Below are positions 7,899 to 16,251 of a stretch of 32,269 nt of DNA, in pieces. Source of the stretch: JBOFLG01 sp051657745 (GTDB lineage Bacteria > Actinomycetota > Actinomycetes > Actinomycetales > Dermatophilaceae); NCBI GenBank assembly GCA_051657745.1, contig JBOFLG010000115.1, positions 1 through 32,269 of the forward strand, in the 5' to 3' direction. Both the position numbers and the translations under genes were made by a program. The first letter of the stretch is position 1, and each line of letters opens with the position of its first letter. The notes beneath the pieces were generated by a model that saw nothing but the letters and a program-made list of their open reading frames with translations, made no database searches and was not told where the DNA came from.

Positions 7899-8930
7899 GT
7901 GAGTTTGTTGCGTGTCGACCGTACCTGGCGCGAGGAGGTACGCGACCGCGTGCCGGTGCGCCGCCTCCCGCAGACCGACCCGGCCCATCGCCGCGGCACC
8001 TGGCGGGATGCCAAGCCGGCCCGCATCGTGCGGGCGCTCGACGACGCACTGGCGCGGCCTACCTCTGGGTGGCTGGTCGCCGCGGCATCCGCTGAGGTGC
8101 GTCCCGGGCGCACTCTGCTTCGCACCGTGGCCGGCCGTGAGGTGGTGCTGTGGCGGGACCGCGACGGCGAACTGCTCGCCGGTCCCGGTTCCTGCCCGCA
8201 CCTCGGTGCGCGCCTGGAGAACTGCGACGTCATCGACGGCACGGTGCTCTGCAGCTGGCACGGGATGCCGCTCGGCCGGACCACCTCTCCGCGCTGGAAC
8301 ACCCTCGCCGCGCACGACGACGGGGTGCTCGCCTGGGTGCGGGTCGGACGGGTCGAGCCGGGCGTGCAGCCAACGGCCACACCGGTGCTCGCCACCCGAC
8401 CGCGGCCCGAGGAGTCGATCGCCTCGGTGGTGTCGCTGCCCGCCACGTGCGAGCCGCGCGACATCATCCAGAATCGGCTCGACCCATGGCATGGGGCCTG
8501 GCTGCACCCGTACGCGTTCAGCGACCTCGCTGTCGATGACGCCGAGTCCACCGACGACCGGCTCGTGCTCGACGTCGCCTACCGGCTGGGCCGCACCTGG
8601 GCGGTGCCAGTGCGTGCCGAGTTCACCTGCCCTGACTCGCACACCATCGTCATGACGATCATCGGCGGCGAAGGGGTCGGCAGCGTTGTCGAAACCCATG
8701 CGACGCCGCTCACCGCGCCCGGTGTGCATCCGGCGCGCACCGTGATGACGGAGGTGGTGGCGGCTACGTCGCCGCGGGTCGGCTTCCGTGTTGCCCAGCG
8801 GGTCTCGCGACTCGTCCAGAGCGGGATGCGGGCCAGCGCCAGGCAACTGTGGGCCGACGACCTCGTCTATGCGGCGCGGCTCTACGAGCTGCGGCACCGC
8901 GCTTCGGCCCCAGTTGCCGCGCCGGAGTAG
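7899..8930 (+). CDS. Rieske [2Fe-2S] protein with DUF5914-type C-terminal domain
   Basis: A 343-aa protein with an N-terminal Rieske centre: C99-P-H101, then 16 residues, then C118-S-W-H121, the exact CxH...CxxH ligand spacing. The C-terminal half resembles the DUF5914 domain and looks like the catalytic half of Rieske oxygenases in layout. It includes DIIQNRLDPWHGAWLHPYAF and later DSHTIVMTIIGGEG. In Rieske oxygenases a D/N-x-x-H-x-x-x-x-H pattern binds mononuclear iron; N-R-L-D-P-W-H-G-A-W-L-H is compatible. Its position beside crtU suggests ring or side-chain oxidation of an aromatic carotenoid, but this is inference. The GTG start has an upstream TAGATT at leaderless spacing. Confidence 0.82.
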   Translation: MSLLRVDRTWREEVRDRVPVRRLPQTDPAHRRGTWRDAKPARIVRALDDALARPTSGWLVAAASAEVRPGRTLLRTVAGREVVLWRDRDGELLAGPGSCPHLGARLENCDVIDGTVLCSWHGMPLGRTTSPRWNTLAAHDDGVLAWVRVGRVEPGVQPTATPVLATRPRPEESIASVVSLPATCEPRDIIQNRLDPWHGAWLHPYAFSDLAVDDAESTDDRLVLDVAYRLGRTWAVPVRAEFTCPDSHTIVMTIIGGEGVGSVVETHATPLTAPGVHPARTVMTEVVAATSPRVGFRVAQRVSRLVQSGMRASARQLWADDLVYAARLYELRHRASAPVAAPE

Positions 8931-8962
8931 GGCCGCGAGTCCCTCCTTCGGCGTCGCCCCAC

Positions 8963-9463
8963 TCACGAGGGCCACCGAAGAACGCTTCGCATCGGCGTGG
9001 CCAGGCGCAGGGTGTCTCGTAGACGCCGCAGCCCCAGTTGCTCGTAGTAGCCGACGAGCGACTCGTCCGCCGCATCGACAACGAAGAGCGGAAATGGCGC
9101 CTCGGCATGTGCCCGAGTCGCCGACCGCATGACGTCCTTCACCACCGCTTTGCCTATCCCGTGATTGGCGCAGTCCGAACGCACGCCCATCTGGGCGAGC
9201 AGGTACCCGACGGAGTGACCGTCGCGACTGCCCGCGCGCTGCTTGCTCGTCCCGCCAGCCACGACGACGATCACCATGGTGGTCGCCGCGAACGCGACGA
9301 CCCCCCTGTTCTCATCGAGGTACACGCGGGTGGTGACAGTGGGACGGGCCGCCAGCGCTCGATCGTGCAGCCAGCTGTCGACAGGCTCCCGACCGCACGT
9401 GAACCCATGGATCTGGGCGGCGTCGGTCAGTTCGGCGACTGCCGTCCAGAGGTGTGCGCTCAC
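8963..9463 (-). CDS. GNAT acetyltransferase, probable toxin of a Panacea pair
   Basis: A 166-aa GNAT-fold protein starting at GTG 9463, which overlaps the stop of the Panacea gene (GTGA). The N-terminus GFTCGREPVDSWLHDRALAA matches the F-x-C-G...D-x-W-L pattern of TacT/AtaT-like GNAT toxins. The acetyl-CoA loop is NHGIGKAVVKD, and VGYYEQLGL carries the usual catalytic tyrosine region. TacT-like toxins acetylate the amino acid on charged tRNAs and stop translation; whether this protein does so is unknown. A reading extended upstream to 9712 merely runs into the Panacea gene out of frame. It converges on the Rieske gene with 32 bases between stops. Confidence 0.8.
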   Translation of the reverse strand: MSAHLWTAVAELTDAAQIHGFTCGREPVDSWLHDRALAARPTVTTRVYLDENRGVVAFAATTMVIVVVAGGTSKQRAGSRDGHSVGYLLAQMGVRSDCANHGIGKAVVKDVMRSATRAHAEAPFPLFVVDAADESLVGYYEQLGLRRLRDTLRLATPMRSVLRWPS

Positions 9464-10038
9464 GCGGTGAGGAACGCCCGCAGACGCCGATCGGCGTCCT
9501 CGTCGTCCTCGAAGGCATCCGGCGTCACCATGACGACGTTGGGGTGCTCGATGCGTTCGCGGGCAGGAACCTCGTACCGGAAGTACGTCGTCATGGCGTC
9601 GTCCGGAATGGGATGACGGAACGCCCCTTCGACGTAGTGCTCCCGCCACGGTGCCTGACGGTGGCTGAGATGCCGAAGCGCGCTCGCGGTCCAGTCGTGG
9701 TAGCGCGTCCACACGGCCCCGAGGAACGCTTCGACGTCGGCGGGAAGCCGGCGAGCATCGGCGGCTACCGACGCATCAGGGTTGATGATCTGCTTACCGT
9801 TGTACGCATGCCACACGGGGTACACGACCGGCCCGTGCTCAAATGCCTCGATGTCGGCGTCGAAGAGACGTTGTCCGGTCGCGGCCAGGTAGTTCGCCTG
9901 CGCCAGGTAGAGAAGCTTTTGGAGCTTCATCGGCGTGACGTCTGGCTCGTCACGGAGGTGGTCGGCGCGGACGAAGAAGGCGGCAGCGTCGAGAGGGTCG
10001 ACGTGATGAGTGAACTGGATGTCGTCCGCGGTGACCAT
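9460..10038 (-). CDS. Panacea-domain (SocA/GepA-like, DUF4065) probable antitoxin
   Basis: A 192-aa protein starting at ATG 10038. It has the Panacea hallmarks: TPMKLQKLLYLAQANYLAATG (residues 35-55, first helix pair) and EAFEHGPVVYPVWHAYNGK (64-82). Panacea domains are the neutralising part of many type II toxin-antitoxin systems with very different toxins, and SocA is a proteolysis adaptor. It is the first gene of a pair with the GNAT protein, overlapping it by four bases, the standard antitoxin-first layout. A GAAGGAG lies only two bases from the ATG, so the exact start is a little uncertain. A longer reading to 10410 enters crtU antisense and is rejected. Confidence 0.85.
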   Translation of the reverse strand: MVTADDIQFTHHVDPLDAAAFFVRADHLRDEPDVTPMKLQKLLYLAQANYLAATGQRLFDADIEAFEHGPVVYPVWHAYNGKQIINPDASVAADARRLPADVEAFLGAVWTRYHDWTASALRHLSHRQAPWREHYVEGAFRHPIPDDAMTTYFRYEVPARERIEHPNVVMVTPDAFEDDEDADRRLRAFLTA

Positions 10039-10112
10039 GGCTCCTTCTTCGTCACCTACCAGCGTAGCGCCATCCGGTGACAGCCAGTCGGGGTGAAGCC
10101 GAGTGGAGCGGG

Positions 10113-11792
10113 TTAGCGACTCACCGCCGAGCGGTAGGCGCGGATGCCGCGGCGCGCCATCCGCGGCACGGTGCCCAGCCGGGACCGCATCGGCACCGAC
10201 CACACTCCGTGCCCGGTCAGGCCCCAGCCGGTGAGCAGCCGGTCGGCGGCCTGCCAACCAGTGGTCGCGGCCCGCTCCATCAGCGCCACCGGAAGGTCGC
10301 AGCGCACCGCGTCGCCGGCCAACACCACCCGCGGGTCGGGTGTCTGGACACCGGGCCGCGAGGCCCACGGCTCCAGCCCGACCAGCACGCAGTCGCGCTC
10401 GACCAGCCACACGTCATCGACCACGGACAGCGCCGCGGTCTCGGGGTAGAGCCGGTGCAGTTCGGCCCGCATCCGCTCACGCAGGTCGGCCTCATCGGTG
10501 CCGTCGGGTACGGCGTAGGCGTGCAGTTCGACCACCGACCCGCCGTGCTCGGCCGACCAGCGTGCGGCGTGGTCCTCGAACCGCTCGAGCACCGAGACGT
10601 TGTCGACTGGTCCGTAGCCGCTGGTACCCAGGAACGGCGGCCGGTGCGGTGCGACCCTGCCGGACAGCCAGATTCGCCAGACCGCGAATGCCGGGGCCGA
10701 GCGGATGCCGCCCACGCGTCGTCGCCAGTCGGACCCCGCCGAGTCGACCCCCCCGATTGTGGGGGAGGCGGCGACCACGGAGCGGGCCCCCACCGGGTCG
10801 AGGGCGAGCACCACCGCATCGGCGGTCACCCGCTCGGTCGGCCCACCCTCATCCGCTGCAGAATCGTCCAATTGGGCAGTTCTGCAGTGGCGCGCGTGCA
10901 CCTCGAGGCCGCCGTCGGGGCCATCCGCGATGCCGGTCACCGAGCGCCCGACCTGCACCTCGACGCCCAGCCCGGCGAGGTACCGGCCAAGCGGCGCCCA
11001 GAGCACCGAGTCGTAGTCGTCGCGCGGCACGTCGAACAACAGTCCCTCGGCGGAACCGACGAAGTACATGTGAAACATCGCCACCAACTCGGCGCCGGAA
11101 AACTCGCGTGGATCGGCGAAGAAGCTGCGGGCAAACACCTCCAGGGCGAGATGCCGGGCCGCCTCGGGAAAGCGCAACCGGTCGAGGACGTCGGCCGCGC
11201 TCACCCCGTCGAGTTCGTGGAACGTGGCTGGGAAGTCGACGTCGAGCAGGCCGAGCGCGGCCTCGACATCGACGCCGGCCAGCCCGCGCAGATCGAAGCT
11301 GGGGCTGCGGGCCACGAACGCCGCGAGGTTGGCCGGGGGCGTGCGCGGGATGCGCGCGAACGAGTCGGTGACGCCACCTCGCCGGATGAGGGGGTAGTCG
11401 TCGAGGGCCCGCAGCCGGTCGAGCGTCGGGTCGGTCCGGCGGAGGACCGCGCGGAGGTTGTAGTACTGCCGAAAGAAGGCGTGGAACCCTCGGCTCATCT
11501 GGCTCGCCGAGCCGTCGCCGAGCGTGACCGGCCAGGACCGCACTCGCCCGCCCAGCCGCTGCTCGCGCTCGAGGACCGTGACCCGGATGCCGCGTTCGGC
11601 CAGCCCCAGCGCGGCGGTCAGCCCGGCGATGCCGCCGCCGACCACGACGACGTGCCGCGAACCCGGTTGGCGCGCAGCGTCATCCGGTCTGCGCTCGCCG
11701 TCCGCGGGTCGCTGGGGTGCCGGGGGCGGATGGAACACGGCGCGCGAGTCGAGCCCTGGCCGCCAGCGGTCCGCCCCACCGACGAGTCTCAT
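10113..11792 (-). CDS. crtU: CrtU-type carotene desaturase/methyltransferase (isorenieratene synthase)
   Basis: A 559-aa FAD enzyme. ATG 11792 overlaps the crtT stop (ATGA). The dinucleotide-binding start VVVVGGGIAGLTAALGL lies at residues 48-64. CrtU-specific stretches follow: SRGFHAFFRQYYNLRAVLRR, SFARIPRTPPANLAAFVAR, LALEVFARSFFADPREF and YFVGSAEGLLFDVP. Enzymes of this type turn beta-carotene rings into aromatic rings with a 1,2-methyl shift, giving isorenieratene. The 47 residues before the FAD fold are a Pro/Arg-rich extension. Odd: a 32-bp imperfect palindrome (10856-10887) that also occurs at 28286 lies inside the gene and encodes a low-complexity stretch ending RTAQLDDSAADEGG. The beta-cyclase needed to supply substrate is not in the window. 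Confidence 0.85.
   Translation of the reverse strand: MRLVGGADRWRPGLDSRAVFHPPPAPQRPADGERRPDDAARQPGSRHVVVVGGGIAGLTAALGLAERGIRVTVLEREQRLGGRVRSWPVTLGDGSASQMSRGFHAFFRQYYNLRAVLRRTDPTLDRLRALDDYPLIRRGGVTDSFARIPRTPPANLAAFVARSPSFDLRGLAGVDVEAALGLLDVDFPATFHELDGVSAADVLDRLRFPEAARHLALEVFARSFFADPREFSGAELVAMFHMYFVGSAEGLLFDVPRDDYDSVLWAPLGRYLAGLGVEVQVGRSVTGIADGPDGGLEVHARHCRTAQLDDSAADEGGPTERVTADAVVLALDPVGARSVVAASPTIGGVDSAGSDWRRRVGGIRSAPAFAVWRIWLSGRVAPHRPPFLGTSGYGPVDNVSVLERFEDHAARWSAEHGGSVVELHAYAVPDGTDEADLRERMRAELHRLYPETAALSVVDDVWLVERDCVLVGLEPWASRPGVQTPDPRVVLAGDAVRCDLPVALMERAATTGWQAADRLLTGWGLTGHGVWSVPMRSRLGTVPRMARRGIRAYRSAVSR
10856..10887. repeat. Palindromic repeat element, copy 1 (inside crtU)
   Basis: A 32-base imperfect palindrome beginning CTGCAGAATCGTCCAATTGG and ending TTCTGCAG. 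It differs at three positions from 28286-28317. The flanks of the two copies do not match, so the shared unit is the 32-base core. Confidence 0.85.
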
Positions 11793-12535
11793 GACGGGCG
11801 GGTCGCGGCGATCGAGTGCACCAATCCGCGCTGCCACCCAGGGTGCTCGACCCGTTGCACGTCGACCAGGCCGGTGGCGGCCAGCCGCTCACCGATGCGC
11901 GCCACCGAGTCGAAGTCCCGCACGCTGGTGTAGAGATACCGGTGCAGTGCGAGGTCGGAGCGTTTCCAGGCGGCGAGCGGGATGACGACCCCGTGGCACA
12001 CCGCGGCCCAGGTGGCCCGAGCGAGCGGGTTGCCGGCCACCGAGTAGTCGTGCACCACGAGCCCGCCGCGCGGTCGCAGCACCCGGCCGACCTCGCGCAC
12101 CAGGGCGTCTCGGTCGGGCACGTTGCGCAGCAGGTACGAGGCGAACACGGCGTCCACCGAGGCGTCGGGCAGGGCGCCGAGGTGGGTGACGGCGTCCTCG
12201 ACGACGAGGTCGACCCCAGCTGGCCAGGTTTTGGTGCGGGCCTGGGCGACCATGCCGTCGGAGGCATCGACGCCCACGACCTCGATCGGCCCGGTCCGGG
12301 CCGCGGCCCACGCGTCGAGCAGGGCCCGGGTCGAGGCACCCGACCCGCAGCCCAGGTCGAGCGCTCGCAACGGGTCGCCATTGGTCGTGGCCGGCGCCCG
12401 GGCCACGAGGAGGTCAGCGGCGCGGCGCAGCTGGGCGTGGTAGCCGGGAGAAAGAGCGACCATCGCGTCGTAGCTGGGTGCGGCCCGGTCGAACGCGTCG
12501 GCCAGTACCCACCGGCGGGTCTCCTGCTGCGTCAC
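11789..12535 (-). CDS. crtT: CrtT-like SAM-dependent methyltransferase
   Basis: A 248-aa class I methyltransferase. The start is GTG 12535, chosen because AAGGAG (12541-12546) sits 5 bases upstream; the ATG at 12598 lacks this. SAM motif I is ALDLGCGSGAST (58-69). VEVVGVDASDGM-type acidic-loop residues and a DLVVEDAVTHLGALPDASVD-type motif follow. A LLRNVPDRDALVREVGRVLR segment resembles the UbiE/MenG group. In Streptomyces aromatic-carotenoid clusters crtT sits beside crtU, and its exact role there is unsettled. Here it is directly upstream of crtU and overlaps it by four bases, so the two are one operon. The name rests on this context more than on sequence. Confidence 0.75.
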   Translation of the reverse strand: MTQQETRRWVLADAFDRAAPSYDAMVALSPGYHAQLRRAADLLVARAPATTNGDPLRALDLGCGSGASTRALLDAWAAARTGPIEVVGVDASDGMVAQARTKTWPAGVDLVVEDAVTHLGALPDASVDAVFASYLLRNVPDRDALVREVGRVLRPRGGLVVHDYSVAGNPLARATWAAVCHGVVIPLAAWKRSDLALHRYLYTSVRDFDSVARIGERLAATGLVDVQRVEHPGWQRGLVHSIAATRPS

Positions 12536-13089
12536 GTGAACTCCTTGTACTCGTCCACCGGCCTGCGCCTGGATGGTCGGCCCGTCCCGTGCGTTCACGC
12601 GGGCCGGCCCCTGCGGAAGATGCGCCGGTGTCAGGGGAGATCATGCCGGAACCGGTGCGGTCGGCATCCAGGTGGCTCGCCGTCGTGCTGCTGGGCACGC
12701 TGTCGCGCTGCTGGGCACGCTGTCGCACTGCTGGGCACGCTGTCGCGCTGCTGGGCACGCTGTCGCGCCCGTTAGCGACGGTGGTGGTGCGGGAACGCGG
12801 TGGGGCGATCGCCGCAGGCCGCGGTGGGGAGTGGATCTCCCGTCGTGTCGGCTGTCGATGGGCGTCGCCCGAACTCACGAACGCGGTCGGACGTCGTCGC
12901 CGAGACGCTCGGGTGCTGCCCATAGTTCAGACAGTGGTATCCGCACCATTGTGAATTTGTCGAAAAAGACATTGGCTACTGCCAATTTGCATCGCCGAGG
13001 TGTTTCTCGGAACTGTAGGGGTCGCGTACAAAGAAGCACGCACCACGTTTCCTCGTGAACGATCCATGTGCTATTGAAAGGCCTTGTCC
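12536..13089. promoter_or_regulatory. Divergent region between crtT and the glycosyltransferase
   Basis: This 554-base stretch holds no convincing gene. It contains the 20-bp tandem array and, from about 12940 to 13081, a distinctly AT-richer segment likely to hold promoters. Within that are a dyad ATTGGC-TACT-GCCAAT (12971-12986) and a TGTC-N6-GACA dyad just before it. AAAGG at 13077-13081 is the probable ribosome-binding site of the glycosyltransferase. Confidence 0.45.
12687..12766. repeat. Four tandem copies of a 20-bp unit
   Basis: The unit GCTGCTGGGCACGCTGTCGC is repeated four times without gaps; copy three begins with A instead of G. It lies in non-coding DNA, and its 20-base length would break a reading frame. 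Confidence 0.95.
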
Positions 13090-14994
13090 GTGTCCCCGAC
13101 CCTCTCCCGGCGTGCGCCCGGGGCGCAGCAGGGTGAGGTCGCATCCACCGCGACCGTGCTCACTGCCCGTGCACCCCGTGCACCCCGGTGGCACCCCATG
13201 CCGCCGTACCGCCGCGAGATCGTTGCCGTGCTCGAGCCCATCTGGACTATCGCCAGAGGACTCGACATGACGACCCGGCCGGCGACCGCGGAGGTGGCCG
13301 AAGCAGCCGCGCAGCAGCTCACGAGACACCTGCATCCCGGCGAGTTGGTGTCGGCGACCGCAGACGGCCGCCTCACTCTGCGGCTACGACGAGAGGACCG
13401 AGACGCGCGCCCAGTTCGGTTGCAGGAGATGGCGTACCACGCGATCGAGGTGCTCGATACAGTCGCCGACCAGCCCGGGTTGCTCGACCTTGGCGTCGGT
13501 TGGGCGCCGGTGACCCGCAAGTCAGACCCGGGGTGGGCCGGTGAGCACGCCGCGCGGGCGGCCGAGGAGTCGCTGCGCCAGCGTGACCTGCAGCCCCGGC
13601 ACCTGGGGCGCCGCAGCTGGCAGCTCCGGATCAGCCGCTGGTCCGCCGGCCTCCAGATCCTGCTGGCGATCGTCGGCCCGATCGTGGTGCCCTTCATGCT
13701 GCTCGTCGCGGCCTACCGGCTGGGTCACGACGTGTCCGGCATCCTGTATTGGGCACTGGTCGGCGCGCTGACCATGACCGCATTCACCATTTGGGCTGAA
13801 TGCTCCGCGGCGCTCGACCCGCCGCGTCTGCCAGCCGAGCCGGACCGGCCCGCGCCGCGCGCAACAGCCGTGATAGCGGCTTATCTTCCCAACGAGCAGG
13901 ACACGATTGTCGAGACGATCGAGGCGTTTCTCCGCCAGCGATACGCCGGTGGCCTGCAGGTGCTGCTCGCGTACAACACACCGGTCGATTTGCCGGTCGA
14001 GGCCACGCTGCAGGCCATGGCCGCAACGAATGCACAGCTCACCGTCTTGCGCGTGAAGGACAGCACCTCCAAGGCGCAGAACGTCAACGTCGCCCTGGCC
14101 GTGACCGACGGCGAGATCGTCGGGATCTTCGATGCCGACCACCACCCGATGGCCGGTGCCTTCGACCGGGCGTGGCGGTGGCTTGCCGACGGCGCCGATG
14201 TCGTGCAGGGGCACTGCGTGATTCGCAACGGTGCCGCATCGGCGCTGACCAAGCTGGTGGCGGTGGAGTTCGAGCAGATCTACGCCGTTGCCCACCCGGG
14301 AAGGGCCGCGCTGCACGGCTTCGGCATCTTCGGGGGCTCCAATGGCTACTGGCGCCGCTCCGCGCTGGAGTGGACCCGGTTGCGTGGGTCGTTCCTGACC
14401 GAGGACATCGAGGCCTCAATGCGGGTGCTCGCCGCCGGCGGCCGGATCGTCAACGACCCCGGGCTGGTCAGCCGTGAACTGGCTCCCGAGACGCTCCGCG
14501 CGCTGTGGAAGCAACGGACCCGCTGGGCGCAGGGCTGGTTCCAGGTCTCGGTGCGCCACCTCGGACCGGTGCTCCGCGCGCCGACGCTGTCGTTGCGGCA
14601 AAAACTCGGCGCCATGTACCTGATGGGCTGGCGCGAGATCTATCCCTGGCTGGCGATGTTGTCCTGGCCACTGGTCGGCTTCTTCATCTGGCGCGACGGT
14701 GGGGTCGAGATGTCGTCCCCGCTGTTCCTGCTCATCACGCTGTTCGTCACCGTGTCCGGCCCGCTGCAGACGCTGGCCGCGTGGCGGCTCGCCGTACCGG
14801 AACTACGCCGCCATCCCTGGTGGTTCGCCGGTGCCGCCCTCGCCAACCTGCTGGCTTACACCGAGTTCAAGAACCTGGTGAATCGGGTGGCCCACCTCAA
14901 GCAGCTGTGTGGCGAGCACCAGTGGGTGGTCACGCCCCGCACCGCCAGGAACCAGAGCCCGGTGGGCAGTGCGACGGTCGAGGAGCCAGGGTGA
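13090..14994 (+). CDS. Membrane GT2 glycosyltransferase with N-terminal GGDEF-like region
   Basis: A 634-aa protein starting at GTG 13090, 8 bases after AAAGG (TTG 13084 is an alternative). Residues about 65-145 look like a degenerate GGDEF fold: helix AEVAEAAAQQLTRHL, a hairpin ELVSATADGRLTLRLR where GG(D/E)EF would sit, and a final LLDLGVGWAPVT strand. Two membrane helices (189-209, 218-238) lead into a GT2 catalytic domain with DAD (348-350), TED (437-439) and QRTRW (475-479), the cellulose-synthase-like set. More membrane helices follow up to WFAGAALANLLAY. It should extend a polysaccharide or glycolipid across the membrane. It overlaps the acyltransferase gene. A role in glycosylating carotenoid is possible but GT2 synthases usually make polymers. 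Confidence 0.8.
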   Translation: MSPTLSRRAPGAQQGEVASTATVLTARAPRAPRWHPMPPYRREIVAVLEPIWTIARGLDMTTRPATAEVAEAAAQQLTRHLHPGELVSATADGRLTLRLRREDRDARPVRLQEMAYHAIEVLDTVADQPGLLDLGVGWAPVTRKSDPGWAGEHAARAAEESLRQRDLQPRHLGRRSWQLRISRWSAGLQILLAIVGPIVVPFMLLVAAYRLGHDVSGILYWALVGALTMTAFTIWAECSAALDPPRLPAEPDRPAPRATAVIAAYLPNEQDTIVETIEAFLRQRYAGGLQVLLAYNTPVDLPVEATLQAMAATNAQLTVLRVKDSTSKAQNVNVALAVTDGEIVGIFDADHHPMAGAFDRAWRWLADGADVVQGHCVIRNGAASALTKLVAVEFEQIYAVAHPGRAALHGFGIFGGSNGYWRRSALEWTRLRGSFLTEDIEASMRVLAAGGRIVNDPGLVSRELAPETLRALWKQRTRWAQGWFQVSVRHLGPVLRAPTLSLRQKLGAMYLMGWREIYPWLAMLSWPLVGFFIWRDGGVEMSSPLFLLITLFVTVSGPLQTLAAWRLAVPELRRHPWWFAGAALANLLAYTEFKNLVNRVAHLKQLCGEHQWVVTPRTARNQSPVGSATVEEPG

Positions 14995-16235
14995 CGTCCT
15001 CCCGTCCGATCTACCCGCTGGTGTGGCTGCGTGGCCTGGGGGCGCTCTCCGTTCTTGTTTTCCACGCCTACCAGTACCACCGCAGCGGCCCCGACTCCGC
15101 CTGGCCGTGGTCGGGCCTGGCCCATCGTCTGATGATCGGCACGGACCTGTTCGTCGACATGTTCTTCGTGCTCTCGGGGCTGTTGCTCTGGCTGCCGGTC
15201 GCGCGGGCCGCGATCCGCGGTGACACCCACGCGCGGGGGCACATGCTGCTCTACCGACGGATGGCGCGACTTCTGCCGCTCTACTACACGGTGGTGCTGG
15301 TGGTCTGGGCGATGTCCACGCCGGTATTTCCGGGCGAGCACCTGGGCGACCTGTTCCTGCACCTGACCCTGACGCAGGTGTACAGCGACCGATACATCTT
15401 CTGGACCAATGGTCCAGCGTGGTCACTGGCGGTGGAATTCCACTTCTATCTGCTGATGGCGTTCGCCATTCCGCTGGTGCACCGCGGGGTACGCCGGGTG
15501 GACAGCCGTCGAGGTCGACTGCTGGTGGCCAGTGCCCTGCCGGCGCTGTGCCTGGTCGTCGGCCTGGGCTACCTGACGTGGGCGACTGTGCTGGCCAACC
15601 CGGGTGCCGAGAACTGGTCGGTCTGGTACTCGCCGCTCTCGCGGGCCGCCGACTTCGGCATCGGCATGGGTCTCGGCGTGCTGGTCGCGGCCGGGGTACG
15701 GGTGGGGCCCACCGTCCGGGGGTTGCTCGCGACGAGCGGCATCGTCGGGCTCGGCGCCCTGGTGCTGCTCCGGCCGGAACTGCCGCTGAGCGCGTGGTGG
15801 CCCGTGGGGTATGCGGCCGCCGTCGCCGTCGCGCTCGGTTCCATCGTGCTGCACAACGGGCCGTGGCCGGCGGCGCTCAGCTGGCGACCGTTGGCGTGGG
15901 TGGGCGGGCTCGGATACGGGATCTACCTGCTGCACGAGCCGGTGATGCGGGTGCTGAACTCGGTCGGTCTGCTGCCCGCCGCCCGGCCGGGTGGCTCGTT
16001 CATCCTCACCGCGGTTCTGGTCATGGTCCCCTCGATCGCCCTGGCGTGGATCAGCTCCCGGACTCTCGAACGTGCCGGGCTGCGCCTCCTCGCAACGGTC
16101 GACCGCAACGGCGTGCCGCGCGACTACTACCAGCATCTCGGGGCCGAGCGCGGTGCGGATGACGACCTGCTCAGCGCACCACAGCGGCACCTGGCCACGG
16201 CCGGCGAATCACCCCAGTCACGAGATCGTTCCTGA
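14991..16235 (+). CDS. Acyltransferase 3 (OafA-like) membrane protein
   Basis: A 414-aa multi-spanning protein of the acyltransferase 3 family, which O-acylates sugars of polysaccharides, glycolipids or antibiotics. The GTG start overlaps the glycosyltransferase stop (GTGA), so the two are coupled. Family marks are the N-terminal YPLVWLRGLGALSVLVFHAY with the conserved R and H, FVDMFFVLSGLLLW, then YRRMARLLPLYY and NGPAWSLAVEFHFYLL. About ten hydrophobic segments are visible. The C-terminal tail (about 50 residues) is soluble and charged. With its GT2 partner it probably builds an acylated surface glycan; acylated glycosyl-carotenoid is an alternative given the surrounding crt genes. Confidence 0.85.
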   Translation: MTSSRPIYPLVWLRGLGALSVLVFHAYQYHRSGPDSAWPWSGLAHRLMIGTDLFVDMFFVLSGLLLWLPVARAAIRGDTHARGHMLLYRRMARLLPLYYTVVLVVWAMSTPVFPGEHLGDLFLHLTLTQVYSDRYIFWTNGPAWSLAVEFHFYLLMAFAIPLVHRGVRRVDSRRGRLLVASALPALCLVVGLGYLTWATVLANPGAENWSVWYSPLSRAADFGIGMGLGVLVAAGVRVGPTVRGLLATSGIVGLGALVLLRPELPLSAWWPVGYAAAVAVALGSIVLHNGPWPAALSWRPLAWVGGLGYGIYLLHEPVMRVLNSVGLLPAARPGGSFILTAVLVMVPSIALAWISSRTLERAGLRLLATVDRNGVPRDYYQHLGAERGADDDLLSAPQRHLATAGESPQSRDRS

Positions 16236-16239
16236 CGGG

Positions 16240-16245
16240 TAGATT
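16240..16245 (+). promoter_or_regulatory. Candidate -10 element of the AbrB-like remnant
   Basis: TAGATT lies 6 bases before the ATG at 16252, the same element and spacing as at the Rieske gene. It suggests the locus was, or still is, transcribed leaderless. Confidence 0.35.
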
Positions 16246-16251
16246 TCTGCC

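Noticed and set aside
10077..11933. 618-codon open frame on the plus strand
   Set aside because: Shadow of crtU, whose own frame has full family motifs.
12687..12766. Possible CRISPR array
   Set aside because: The 20-bp units are adjacent with no spacers. The same holds for the arrays at 18030, 22117 and 27824.
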